From NCBI GenBank assembly GCA_964412195.1, contig CAYPNP010000002.1:124001-188000 (forward strand): a stretch of DNA of 64,000 bases, read 5' to 3'. Below, in pieces: positions 23,950 through 32,255 of this stretch. The position numbers were made by a program, and so were the translations under genes. This DNA is from CAYPNP01 sp964412195. Lineage in GTDB: Bacteria > Acidobacteriota > JAAYUB01. Numbering within the stretch: position 1 is the first letter of the stretch; the number at the start of each line of letters is the position of its first letter. The notes beneath the pieces are model-generated. The model was not told where the DNA came from. It saw nothing but the letters and a program-made list of their open reading frames with translations, and searched no databases.

Positions 23950-25572
23950 TCATTTGTCGGCGAAATAGCCCGGCCGCGTCCGGACGGTGGCACCCGACTG
24001 GTCGACCTCGACCCGGACGGCCCGCCATTGCCGGCCGGCACCGGGCTTCGCCGGGGCGTAATAAGAGAGGCTGTAGAGCGTCCGAAGTTCCGCCACGACG
24101 CGTTGGTAGACCCCCTCCAGGTCCTCCACCCGATCGGCCTGGAAGCGGATGCCCCCCGTCCCCTCCGCCAATTGGTCGATCTGCTGCCGGGCGGTCTTGT
24201 ACGCGAGACTGGAAATGTTGCGCTTGATCACGACCTGTTCGTACTCGGTGTCCAGGTAGATCGGAAAGATCGTGACCTGCCCGCCGACCGCGCGGTCCAG
24301 GACTTCCTGGAACGTGTGCTTGGTGGTGTAATCGTCCGGGCTCTGGAGCACGTTGTCCACGCCGTCGGAGAGAACCACCAGCACCTTGCGCCCCCCGCTC
24401 TGCTCATCCAACTCGTCGAGGCTGTACCAGAGAGCGTCGTAAAACGCCGTCCCTCCGCCCCGGTTCTTGATCCCTTTCACGCGGTCGCGCAGCGCCTTGC
24501 GGTCCGTGGAGAAGCCGCACACCTGCATGTAGCGGCTGGTGAATGCGGCGATGGCCACCCGATCGGACGGAGCCAGTGATTCCACGAAGCGGATCGCCGC
24601 CTGCTTGAGGATGTCCGTTTTTTTCTCCGTGCTGCCGCTCAGGTCCAGCAGGAGAAAGAGGGTCAGCGGCGCCGTCTGCGGTTGGAAGTGGGTGATTTCC
24701 TGCGGGGTGCCGTCTTCGAACACCCGGAAATTCTCCCGGGTCAGACCGCCGACGGACGCTCCTTTTTCATCCGCCACGCGCACGTTGAGGTTCACAAGGC
24801 GGGAATCCACCCGGAGCCGGAAGCCGCCGTCCGACCGGGATTCGCCATGAACACCGCCGGCTCCCTTTGGCCGGTCCGGCGCCGGCCGATCGGCGGCGGC
24901 GCTCTCCATCGGGGCGCTCTCTTCACCCGCCAGCCGGATGTCGCCGGAACGGGACCGCAGGATCACCGGCGTCCCGCCCCGGTTGAACCGGCCGTACAAT
25001 CCATGAGTGTCTCCCGGGCCAAAAAGCTCCAGCGGCAGGCGCACATCCACCGTGCCGCTGAGGCTGCGGACCGCGACGTCGGCATCCATGCCGGAGGCCA
25101 GCCGGCACAGGATGGCGCCGGAATCGGTCTCCGCCACCACACCTGCGGCCAATCCGAAGATCTGCACGGCGCCGGATTCCGTCCGGATGTCCACCCGCGT
25201 GGTCGCGGGCACCTTCACCTCCAACCGGATCAGTTCGCCGGCCGGCAATCCCGGCTGCACCCAAACCTGCAGCTCGTCGGGTGATGGCCGGGAATAGCCG
25301 ATTGCCTGGGCAACCATCTGATCCGGATCCCTCGGCTCCTGCCCCGATTCGGGACCGGCCCCCCATGGAAATCCCTGGATCAGGATTTCTGCCTCATCCC
25401 CGGTGCGGACGCTCACATCCCCACCGGGATTGTGGATCCAGACCTGCCGAATCGTGCCGGGGAACCGCGACTGGGCCGTCGTCCATCCACCCAGCAGGAT
25501 GGTCAGAAGAAACACTCCGCCCGTCACCCTACGGGTGCAGCGGGTTCTCCCCAGGCATAAATCACCCTGCAT
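23950..25572 (-). CDS. Exported VWFA-domain protein of the acidobacterial type
   Basis: 540 residues. Signal peptide (about 1-34, ending T-T-A-Q-S); N-terminal beta-rich region with repeated G-x-V/D-x-x-R/A-x-S/T-G units like DUF4097 adhesin-type helices (about 45-215); VWA domain about 265-520 with the MIDAS D-L-S-G-S-T (D-x-S-x-S) and later Thr and Asp (G-G-T-A-F-Y-D-A; L-S-D-G-V-D). The start of the VWA region, L-V-N-L-N-V-R-V-x-D-x-x-G ... L-T-x-E-N-F-x-V-x-E-D-G, is the hallmark of the VWFA-related domain expanded in Acidobacteria. Binding partner unknown. It stands alone on the minus strand. Confidence 0.85.
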   Translation of the reverse strand: MQGDLCLGRTRCTRRVTGGVFLLTILLGGWTTAQSRFPGTIRQVWIHNPGGDVSVRTGDEAEILIQGFPWGAGPESGQEPRDPDQMVAQAIGYSRPSPDELQVWVQPGLPAGELIRLEVKVPATTRVDIRTESGAVQIFGLAAGVVAETDSGAILCRLASGMDADVAVRSLSGTVDVRLPLELFGPGDTHGLYGRFNRGGTPVILRSRSGDIRLAGEESAPMESAAADRPAPDRPKGAGGVHGESRSDGGFRLRVDSRLVNLNVRVADEKGASVGGLTRENFRVFEDGTPQEITHFQPQTAPLTLFLLLDLSGSTEKKTDILKQAAIRFVESLAPSDRVAIAAFTSRYMQVCGFSTDRKALRDRVKGIKNRGGGTAFYDALWYSLDELDEQSGGRKVLVVLSDGVDNVLQSPDDYTTKHTFQEVLDRAVGGQVTIFPIYLDTEYEQVVIKRNISSLAYKTARQQIDQLAEGTGGIRFQADRVEDLEGVYQRVVAELRTLYSLSYYAPAKPGAGRQWRAVRVEVDQSGATVRTRPGYFADK

Positions 25573-25705
25573 AGTGATACCCTCAGTTCAGATAAACGAG
25601 GCAAACGGCCGGATTGTTCAATAAAATGAATTCATCACCCAATCGGATGGTCAGCCGACACGGAACCGCCACGCGGCGGGAGCCGGGCGCACGTCCCTCC
25701 AGCGG

Positions 25706-26410
25706 CTACCGGCGCCGGCGCAGCTCGTTGATCAGCTCCATCTGGATCTCCTGGATCTCCACCAGCCGCTCCCACTGGTGCGAGAGGAGATGATCGATCT
25801 TCTGGTGCAGATGGCGGATTTCCAGCTCGGCTTTCAGGTTGACCTGATAATCGTGCATGGCCCGGAGGCGGTCGCGGCTCTCCTGCCGGTTCTGGCTCAT
25901 CATGATGATCGGCGCCTGGATGGCGGCCAGGCACGACAGGACCAGGTTCAACAGAATGAACGGGTACGGATCGAACGGGCGCACGGTCAACACCCAGGTG
26001 TTCACGGCGATCCAGAGGACCAGAACGACCGCGAATCCGAGGATGAAGCGCCAACTCCCCCCGAAATCGGCCATCCGGTCGGCCAACCGCTGTCCGACGG
26101 TCAAACCGGCCTGGATGTCTTCCTCCGGATTGCGGGAGAGAATTTCCTGCTGGCGAAGGCTTTCGATGACCTCCTTTTCCAGATCGGTCAATTCGCCTTT
26201 TTCCTTCTCCAGGATGGCCTGCACGAACTTGTGGCGGTAGCGCTGCAGGTCGTCCAGGCAGATCCAGCCATCCTCCACCCACTTGCCGGTCTCGCTAATG
26301 ATCTGCTCCGCCACGGCGGGGCGGACCAGAACGCCGGGCCGCAGGTCCGCGGCGCGTGTGCTGCCGCAGATCTGGCAGCTTCGGGTGCGGTGTCCGCCGG
26401 TCTGGTTCAT
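25706..26410 (-). CDS. DUF1003 membrane protein with N-terminal zinc-ribbon-like Cys pair
   Basis: 234 residues from ATG 26410 (GGAAGGAG upstream). C-Q-I-C-G near residue 12 resembles a metal knuckle. The DUF1003 core (about 105-190) has G-G-S-W-R-F-I, two membrane helices (F-I-L-G-F-A-V-V-L-V and Y-P-F-I-L-L-N-L-V-L-S) and the conserved A-P-I-I-M-M-S-Q-N-R-Q-E-x-R-D-R; a coiled C-terminal tail follows (195-234). Function of the family is unknown. An upstream open extension is not used because the ribosome site fits this ATG. Confidence 0.85.
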   Translation of the reverse strand: MNQTGGHRTRSCQICGSTRAADLRPGVLVRPAVAEQIISETGKWVEDGWICLDDLQRYRHKFVQAILEKEKGELTDLEKEVIESLRQQEILSRNPEEDIQAGLTVGQRLADRMADFGGSWRFILGFAVVLVLWIAVNTWVLTVRPFDPYPFILLNLVLSCLAAIQAPIIMMSQNRQESRDRLRAMHDYQVNLKAELEIRHLHQKIDHLLSHQWERLVEIQEIQMELINELRRRR

Positions 26411-26474
26411 GGGGTTCTCCTTCCGGAAATCCGCTCTTCCATCTTCGAAAACAACAAATCCTCGGGAGTCTACA

Positions 26475-27941
26475 TCAAAAAAACCGGGACAGCCACAGAT
26501 AGACGTTCGCCGGATAGCGGAAAGGCAGATTGCTCCCGGGAACCTCGATGCCGCCGAACTCGCTGCCGGTGGCGCCGGCGTACAGGTTGGCGCCTGCCGT
26601 GAGTTGCACATTGGGAGCCGCGTCCCAGACCACGCGGGGCTGGAAGACGGCCGAAGGGTCATCGGCGTTGACGATGACGCTGAAATACAGGTTGCACAGG
26701 GAGTGCGTTTCCACCTGGAGGCCGCCGGCCAGGTACATCCGGCCGATGGTGTAGAGCTCGCCCCGGCGCAGGCGGTCCACCAGGGCGGGGTCGGCCAGGG
26801 CTTCGGCATAGGGCGGTCCGCCGAGGCCGTTGTAGTAAGCCTCCACAAACCCGTACGTATTCCGCCCGCCCCAGGTCCAGGAATAGTCCATGTTGGTCAC
26901 GGCCGACCAGAACCCGTCCAAGCGCGGCGAATCGTCCACGCGGGTCCAGGTCACGTTCACCCGCCAGGCCGCCCCGCCGGCGTAGCCCACGGCGCCGCCG
27001 CCCAGGACCGGCTGCCCGTAATGGGCCGCGGCCAGAACATCGAACTCGGTGGTGCCCCGGGCAAAATGCCACTTGCCGGCCAGGGAGGACTGGTCGGCGC
27101 GGATCCCGCCGCTCGCCGGATCGCGCCGCGGGATCGCCAGCGACTGCAGGCTGCCGGCGCCGCCCAAGGGCAACTCCATCGACACCATGTCTTCGCCCAC
27201 CTTGTAGTCCCGTTCGAAATCGGTGGGGGCGAAGGGATTGAAGATATCCATGGGATTGAAGACCATCCCGTTGCCCCAGCTCACCGCCTGCCGCCCGATC
27301 CGCACGGTGCCCCAATCAGGCTTCAGGGTCAGGCGGAGTCGGTCCAGCCGCTGATAGGCCGCGCCCCGATCGTTGTCGGTGATGACCCAAGTCAGGTCCA
27401 GCAGCTGCCGCTGGTCGGAAGGCGGCCGGCCGGCGTTCCACCCCGGCCAGGAGATGCCCCCGTCGCTGAGCTCCCGGCTCCGGGTCCAGGTGTCGCCGCC
27501 GGCGGCGGCCAGGACGTAATGGGTCTCGAACTCCCCCCAGGAACCGAAGTACAGGTGGTTCTTGAGCCGCAGTTCCCCGTAACCGTCGCCGTAGGCGCCG
27601 GTTCCCACGGGCTGGAAGATGCTGTCGTCCGGCATCCAGCTGACGCTGCCCCGCAGCTTCAGATGGCCGCCCCATTCGCCGAAGGAACCGCTCCCGATAG
27701 TGTCCGCAGATGACGCCGGGTCCGCCGGTTGGGTGCTCCCGCCGTCATCCGACTGTTTCGACGGGGAGCCCGAATCGGAAGACGAACCGGGGACCGGCTT
27801 CGCCGTCAAGGACGATTCATCAACCGGGGGCCGGCTCGCGGGCGAATCCTGCCCCCTGACCGGACCGGCGACAAGCGTCCCCAGCAGCAGGAGCAGGCTC
27901 AGGGAAATGATCCGGCCCCGGCCGGTCCGCCGCCGTCTCAT
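26475..27941 (-). CDS. Outer-membrane beta-barrel protein of a Lol-like operon
   Basis: 488 residues from ATG 27941, overlapping the ABC ATPase stop by ATGA. Signal peptide (about 1-30), Ser/Asp/Pro-rich linker (31-85), then a region of alternating strands ending in aromatic L-W-L-S-R-F-F, the C-terminal Phe expected by the BAM machinery. A conserved block R-I-G-R-Q-A-V-S-W-G-N-G ... N-P-M-D-I-F-N-P-F-A-P (about 215-245) is like that of DUF1302-type barrels found with LolA-like proteins. It probably is the outer-membrane end of the transport route encoded upstream. Cargo unknown. Confidence 0.75.
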   Translation of the reverse strand: MRRRRTGRGRIISLSLLLLLGTLVAGPVRGQDSPASRPPVDESSLTAKPVPGSSSDSGSPSKQSDDGGSTQPADPASSADTIGSGSFGEWGGHLKLRGSVSWMPDDSIFQPVGTGAYGDGYGELRLKNHLYFGSWGEFETHYVLAAAGGDTWTRSRELSDGGISWPGWNAGRPPSDQRQLLDLTWVITDNDRGAAYQRLDRLRLTLKPDWGTVRIGRQAVSWGNGMVFNPMDIFNPFAPTDFERDYKVGEDMVSMELPLGGAGSLQSLAIPRRDPASGGIRADQSSLAGKWHFARGTTEFDVLAAAHYGQPVLGGGAVGYAGGAAWRVNVTWTRVDDSPRLDGFWSAVTNMDYSWTWGGRNTYGFVEAYYNGLGGPPYAEALADPALVDRLRRGELYTIGRMYLAGGLQVETHSLCNLYFSVIVNADDPSAVFQPRVVWDAAPNVQLTAGANLYAGATGSEFGGIEVPGSNLPFRYPANVYLWLSRFF

Positions 27942-28642
27942 TCGCGCCCCTCGTCGCCGGCAACCCGGCCGTCCTTGAGGTGGACCAACCGGCGGGCGAA
28001 GTGCATGACCATGGGATCGTGGGTGGAAAACACGAAGGTGACCCGCCGTTCCTCGTTCATCCGGCGCATCATCTCCAGCAGGGCGGAACCGGTGGCCGAA
28101 TCCAGGTTGGCGGTGGGCTCGTCGGCCAGCACCAGGGCCGGCTCGGCCACCAGCGCGCGGGCCACGGCCACCCGCTGCTGCTGCCCCCCCGACAACTCGT
28201 GCGGCCGGCGGCGGTGCAATCCAGCCAGCCCCACTTCGTCGAGGATCTCGGCGGCCCGCCGGTGGCGCTCGTCCGCCGGCACCCCCTGCAATTCCAGGAT
28301 GAACTCGACATTCTCGCGGGCCGACAGGACCGGGATGAGGTTGTATGCCTGAAAGACAAAACCGATCCGACGGAGGCGCAGACCGGCCAGCTCGCCCCGG
28401 CTCATCGCGCCCAGGTCCCGGCCATCCACCCGCACCTGGCCGGAAGTCGGCCTGTCCAGGGCCCCGATCAGGTTGAGCAGCGTGGTCTTGCCGGAACCGG
28501 AGGGACCGGCCAGGGCCAGGAATTCCCCCTTCCCGACGAGCAGGTCCACGCCGTTCAAGGCGGCCACATCCACGCCCCCCTGACGGTACACCTTGGACAA
28601 TTCCCGACACTCCACCAATGTCCCGTCGTCGTCTCGATCCAT
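27938..28642 (-). CDS. ABC transporter ATP-binding protein (LolD/MacB type)
   Basis: 234 residues. Walker A G-P-S-G-S-G-K-T, Q-loop V-F-Q-A-Y-N-L-I-P, signature L-S-G-G-Q-Q-Q-R, Walker B A-L-V-L-A-D-E-P-T-A-N-L-D and H-loop S-T-H-D are all intact. The V-F-Q-x-Y-N-L-I-P and E-P-T-A-N-L-D sequences are typical of the LolD/FtsE/MacB branch, which drives periplasmic movement without moving substrate across the membrane. It pairs with the two FtsX-type permeases just upstream (16-base gap). Confidence 0.92.
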   Translation of the reverse strand: MDRDDDGTLVECRELSKVYRQGGVDVAALNGVDLLVGKGEFLALAGPSGSGKTTLLNLIGALDRPTSGQVRVDGRDLGAMSRGELAGLRLRRIGFVFQAYNLIPVLSARENVEFILELQGVPADERHRRAAEILDEVGLAGLHRRRPHELSGGQQQRVAVARALVAEPALVLADEPTANLDSATGSALLEMMRRMNEERRVTFVFSTHDPMVMHFARRLVHLKDGRVAGDEGRE

Positions 28643-28658
28643 GATCCCTTCCTCTTCT

Positions 28659-29885
28659 TCACTGATGGGTCAGGGCTTCCACCGGCGTGAAACGTCCCGC
28701 CCGAATCGCGGGGTAGCAGCTCACCAACAGGCCGAGCCCCATCACCACGAGATTGGCCGCCAGGAAATCGCCGGAGGCCAGCTCCGGGCGGATCACCCGG
28801 GACATGCCGAAATACTCCGATCCCGCAGCCAGCGCCGACAGGTCGATGCCCGTCCTGGCCAGCAGGGCCACCGTGGCCAGGCCCGCCGCGTTGCCGAGGG
28901 CCACACCCACCAGGAGCAGGAGAGCCGATTCGGTCAGCACATCGCGGACGATGCCGGACGGGCGCATCCCCAACGCCTGCATCAGGCCGAATTCCCGCAT
29001 CCGCTCGTACACGGCCATCAGGGTGGTGTTCACCAGGCCGAATCCCATGGCCGCGAACACCACGACATACCACATCAGCATGAATCCGTTGAAAATGCCC
29101 AGGTAGGCATCGAGCAGTGGCAGCAATTCCCGCCAAGTCTGGATTTCACATCCGGCGGGGAGGTTGCCGCGGAGACGCCCGGCTACCGCGGACACCGCAC
29201 CCGCCCTCGGAAGGAGCACGGCGAATTCGGACACGGCGTTCCCCAAGCCGAGCATCCGCTGGGCGGCCGCTTTCGTCACGAAGACATACCGCTCCTCGGT
29301 GGCCTGCAGTTCGGCCCGGTACACGCCGACGATCTGGAAGGAAGCGGAGGCGATCTGCCCGTCGGTCGACTGGGACATGAGCACCAGCCGGTGTCCCAGC
29401 CGGGTCTCGAACTTGTCTGCCAGCGCCCGGCCGATCACTATGGCGTTGGGATCGTCCTCGCGAAGGTACCGTCCCTCGCGCACGGAACGGCCGATGAACG
29501 ACACCCCTGCCTCGGCGGCCGGATCGATGCCCACCAAAGTCACCCCGGTGGAGTGCCGGGCGTTGGAGGCGACGGCGGTCACCCGAACCCGGGATGTCCA
29601 GCGTGCCCCTGTCGGCAGGTCGCGGCGCAGCACGTCCGCCACTTTGTCCGGTGTTTCCAGGCGGTGTTCGATGGCCGGGTCGTCCCGGTAGCCGGCGGCA
29701 TGCACCTGGATGTGCCCGGTCAGGGTGGCGATCCCGTTGCGGAGCATCTCGGCCACCATGCCCCGGCTGAGGGCGCCCAGGCTGAGGTTGCTCCACACCC
29801 CGATGCCCACCGCCGCCAGGATCACGGCGGTGCGCCGGGGGTTGCGCCAGATGTTCCGCCAGGCCATTTGCAGGTGCATGCTCAT
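28659..29885 (-). CDS. FtsX/LolC-E-type ABC permease (second)
   Basis: 408 residues with the MacB/LolCDE layout: one N-terminal membrane helix (about 18-40), a large periplasmic domain (about 45-265), then three C-terminal helices (about 275-300, 325-350, 370-395). E-R-M-R-E-F-G-L-M-Q-A-L-G before the third helix is the conserved coupling-loop sequence contacting the ATPase. It starts with GGAGGA upstream, 21 bases after the first permease. Probably forms a heterodimer with its neighbour. Confidence 0.9.
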   Translation of the reverse strand: MSMHLQMAWRNIWRNPRRTAVILAAVGIGVWSNLSLGALSRGMVAEMLRNGIATLTGHIQVHAAGYRDDPAIEHRLETPDKVADVLRRDLPTGARWTSRVRVTAVASNARHSTGVTLVGIDPAAEAGVSFIGRSVREGRYLREDDPNAIVIGRALADKFETRLGHRLVLMSQSTDGQIASASFQIVGVYRAELQATEERYVFVTKAAAQRMLGLGNAVSEFAVLLPRAGAVSAVAGRLRGNLPAGCEIQTWRELLPLLDAYLGIFNGFMLMWYVVVFAAMGFGLVNTTLMAVYERMREFGLMQALGMRPSGIVRDVLTESALLLLVGVALGNAAGLATVALLARTGIDLSALAAGSEYFGMSRVIRPELASGDFLAANLVVMGLGLLVSCYPAIRAGRFTPVEALTHQ

Positions 29886-29906
29886 TCCTCCGGAGACCGA
29901 GCGACG

Positions 29907-31154
29907 TCAGGCGTGGGTGAGGGCCTCCACCAGCCGTAACCGATGAACGCGCAGCGCCGGCAGCAGGGCGGTCACCAGGGTGAGTGCGAACACCAGTCCG
30001 GGTCCGATCGTCAGGGACAGCCAGGAAAGACGGGGGTACAGCCTATCGGGCAGGCCGTATTGCTGCAACAGGCCCGAGGTGTCGCTGAACCCGATGCCCC
30101 GGGCCTGGAAAAAGGCGGTGACCGCCACGCCGATCAGAACCCCCGCGACGATCCCCAGGCCGGTCATGAGGACGGATTCCAGCATCAGGATCCGGGTCAG
30201 GCGGCCGGGGGCCGTCCCCAGGGCCATCATGACGCCGAATTCCCGCGTCCGCTCCAGCACGGCCATGAGAAAGGTGTTGAGGATGCTGAAGGCCACCACC
30301 ACCACCAGAATCAGGTAGAAGATCAAGCCGCTGGTCAGGTCGATGGTGATCCCCTCCACCAACCCCGGCATCAATTCCTTCCAGTCCAGGACCACCATGC
30401 GGCCCGCCGGATCGATCCGGCGCAATCCTTCCTGGACGGAACGTTTGAGCGCCGCCAGACGGTCCAGGTCATTCCCCGCCACGACCACCTCGTGGACGCC
30501 GCCGGCCATGCTGAAAACGTCCTCGAAATCTTGCAGGGGGATCTCCAGGGTCGACCGGTCGAAGTCATCCTGGCCGGAGCGGAAAATGCCCCGCACGCGG
30601 ACCGTCGTGGCCGCCACGGAACCGTCCCGTCCCTGGCCCAGCAGCACCAGCTCATCGCCGATCCCCGCCTGCAGGTTGCGGGCGAGGATCTCTCCCACCA
30701 AGGCACCGCCGGCATCCTCCGGCCCGAGGTAGCGGCCCCGGCGGATCAGCCGCCGGATCGTGGAGACCTGCGCCTCCCGTTCCGGGTCGATGCCGATGAC
30801 CAGCGCGCCATGGGTCCGGTCCCTGGAGGAGACCAGAGCGAAGGCCTGCGACCGAAACGTCCAGGCACGGACCTCCGAGATCCCCCGCAACATCCGGCCG
30901 ACCGCCTCCGGATCGGATATCGCCAGGCGGATCTCCGGCCGGGCCCGATAGCCCTTGGCCTGGATTTGGAGGAAGCCGGTGTACGCCCCGACGGCGAAAT
31001 CGATCATGGTGTCGTAGCTGCCGAGCTGGAAGGAGAGCATGAACACGAGCAGGACGCAGGCAAAGGCGATGGCCCCCATCGTCAGCAGGGATCGCCGGGG
31101 GTGCCTCCAGATGTTACGCCAGGCCAGGGTGCGGTCGAGGGGCATGAAGTTCAC
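29907..31154 (-). CDS. FtsX/LolC-E-type ABC permease (first)
   Basis: 415 residues, same architecture as the neighbouring permease: N-terminal helix near 20-42, periplasmic domain 45-265, three C-terminal helices, coupling loop E-R-T-R-E-F-G-V-M-M-A-L-G. The two permeases are paralogues (both open with L-A-W-R-N-I-W-R-H/N-P-R-R) but clearly diverged, as LolC and LolE are. Its start overlaps the stop of the LolA-like gene by ATGA. Confidence 0.9.
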   Translation of the reverse strand: MNFMPLDRTLAWRNIWRHPRRSLLTMGAIAFACVLLVFMLSFQLGSYDTMIDFAVGAYTGFLQIQAKGYRARPEIRLAISDPEAVGRMLRGISEVRAWTFRSQAFALVSSRDRTHGALVIGIDPEREAQVSTIRRLIRRGRYLGPEDAGGALVGEILARNLQAGIGDELVLLGQGRDGSVAATTVRVRGIFRSGQDDFDRSTLEIPLQDFEDVFSMAGGVHEVVVAGNDLDRLAALKRSVQEGLRRIDPAGRMVVLDWKELMPGLVEGITIDLTSGLIFYLILVVVVAFSILNTFLMAVLERTREFGVMMALGTAPGRLTRILMLESVLMTGLGIVAGVLIGVAVTAFFQARGIGFSDTSGLLQQYGLPDRLYPRLSWLSLTIGPGLVFALTLVTALLPALRVHRLRLVEALTHA

Positions 31155-31966
31155 CGGGGCGGATGGCGGAGAGCCGGCTGGGTGAAGTACTGGTCCGGCA
31201 GATCCGCGGGGAAATCCAGGAATTTGTACTCCAGGCGCGTATAGGACCCGGGCTCATCCGCCTTGCTCATGGTCCAGACCCGCGGAAACAGCTTGCCGCC
31301 CAGGAGGCGGATATCCGAGCATTTCAAGGTCTTCACCAACTGGCGGTCCTCGTCGTAGAAGGATTCTTCGAGGACGATGTGGTCGGCGCGGATTTTCAGC
31401 CGCTGCATGCCCCAGATCACCGGCGCGCCCGGCTTGGGCACGGATTGAATCAGGTAAACCGGCTGGCCGCCGTCCGTCTCCGTACCGACCACCTGGTGGG
31501 TGTAATCATCCAGCAGGCTGCTGCTCTTGGCAAGATCGTTGTTGGAGAAATCGGAGCCCATCCAGGACTGGGCCATCATAGACGGGGGGATCTTGATCGT
31601 CCGGTCGACCTTGGGATTGTACATCCACATCTCCACGCCCTTCTTGAGCGTCCCGTTACCCTGGTCCTTGGGCGGGGCGAGGATGATGAAGATGCTGTCG
31701 TCGCGCCCCTTGGTCCAGGCCTTGATCGTGACGGTGCGCTCCCAGTCGGGTCGATGGATCGTCATGTCGACGACGGCGACGGAGGCGGCGCCCCGCATGT
31801 AGGCATGCGCCGCTTCCACGATCGCCGCCGCATTCGGCCGGACCTGCCCCGGCAGCCAAGCGGCCAGCAACGGCAGCACCAGTCCAACAAACCATCTCTT
31901 TGATCTCTGGAAAAGTGCCGGAGGAGGCGGAGCGCCTTCCGGCCGGGTTTCGGTTGGAACGGACAT
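31151..31966 (-). CDS. LolA-like outer-membrane lipoprotein-sorting protein
   Basis: 271 residues: short Pro-rich lead, hydrophobic export signal (about 22-42), then the LolA-like fold with M-x-I-x-R-P-D-W-E-R-T, D-S-I-F-I-I-L-A-P-P-K-D-Q-G-N-G-T-L-K-K and M-W-M-Y-N-P-K-V-D-R-T-I-K-I-P-P, the pattern of 'outer membrane lipoprotein-sorting' proteins that accompany RND or ABC exporters. As a periplasmic carrier it would take a lipid-like cargo from the two permeases to the outer-membrane barrel encoded at the end of this five-gene operon. Confidence 0.87.
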   Translation of the reverse strand: MSVPTETRPEGAPPPPALFQRSKRWFVGLVLPLLAAWLPGQVRPNAAAIVEAAHAYMRGAASVAVVDMTIHRPDWERTVTIKAWTKGRDDSIFIILAPPKDQGNGTLKKGVEMWMYNPKVDRTIKIPPSMMAQSWMGSDFSNNDLAKSSSLLDDYTHQVVGTETDGGQPVYLIQSVPKPGAPVIWGMQRLKIRADHIVLEESFYDEDRQLVKTLKCSDIRLLGGKLFPRVWTMSKADEPGSYTRLEYKFLDFPADLPDQYFTQPALRHPPR

Positions 31967-32169
31967 GATCGTCTCCGGCTGGCCAGCGGGCCATTGCTCC
32001 TGACCATATCAGCCGGGATGGACGCTGTCAACCACCGATCGAGCTTCCGGGCTGCGGTTTGCGGCGCACACCGCGCCGCCCCGGCGCGGGCCGATCTGGC
32101 TGCCGCCTTGACCGAACTATCCTGCGACCCGCCACTACGTCCTGCGTCCAGGGGCCGCGGTCTAGGTCG

Positions 32170-32250
32170 GGAACTGTGACAGAGCCCGGCACAGTTGCGT
32201 TATGTGACAGAGCCTGGCATCATCACGCCCGGCACCACCGTCAGACACAT
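32170..32250. repeat. 'TGTGACAGAGCCTGGCACC' repeat cluster
   Basis: Two units, GTGACAGAGCCCGGCACAG (about 32176) and GTGACAGAGCCTGGCATCATC (about 32204), and a partial CGGCACC. Same family as 57768-58110. The gap 31967-32255 contains nothing else recognisable. Confidence 0.55.
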
Positions 32251-32255
32251 GCCGC

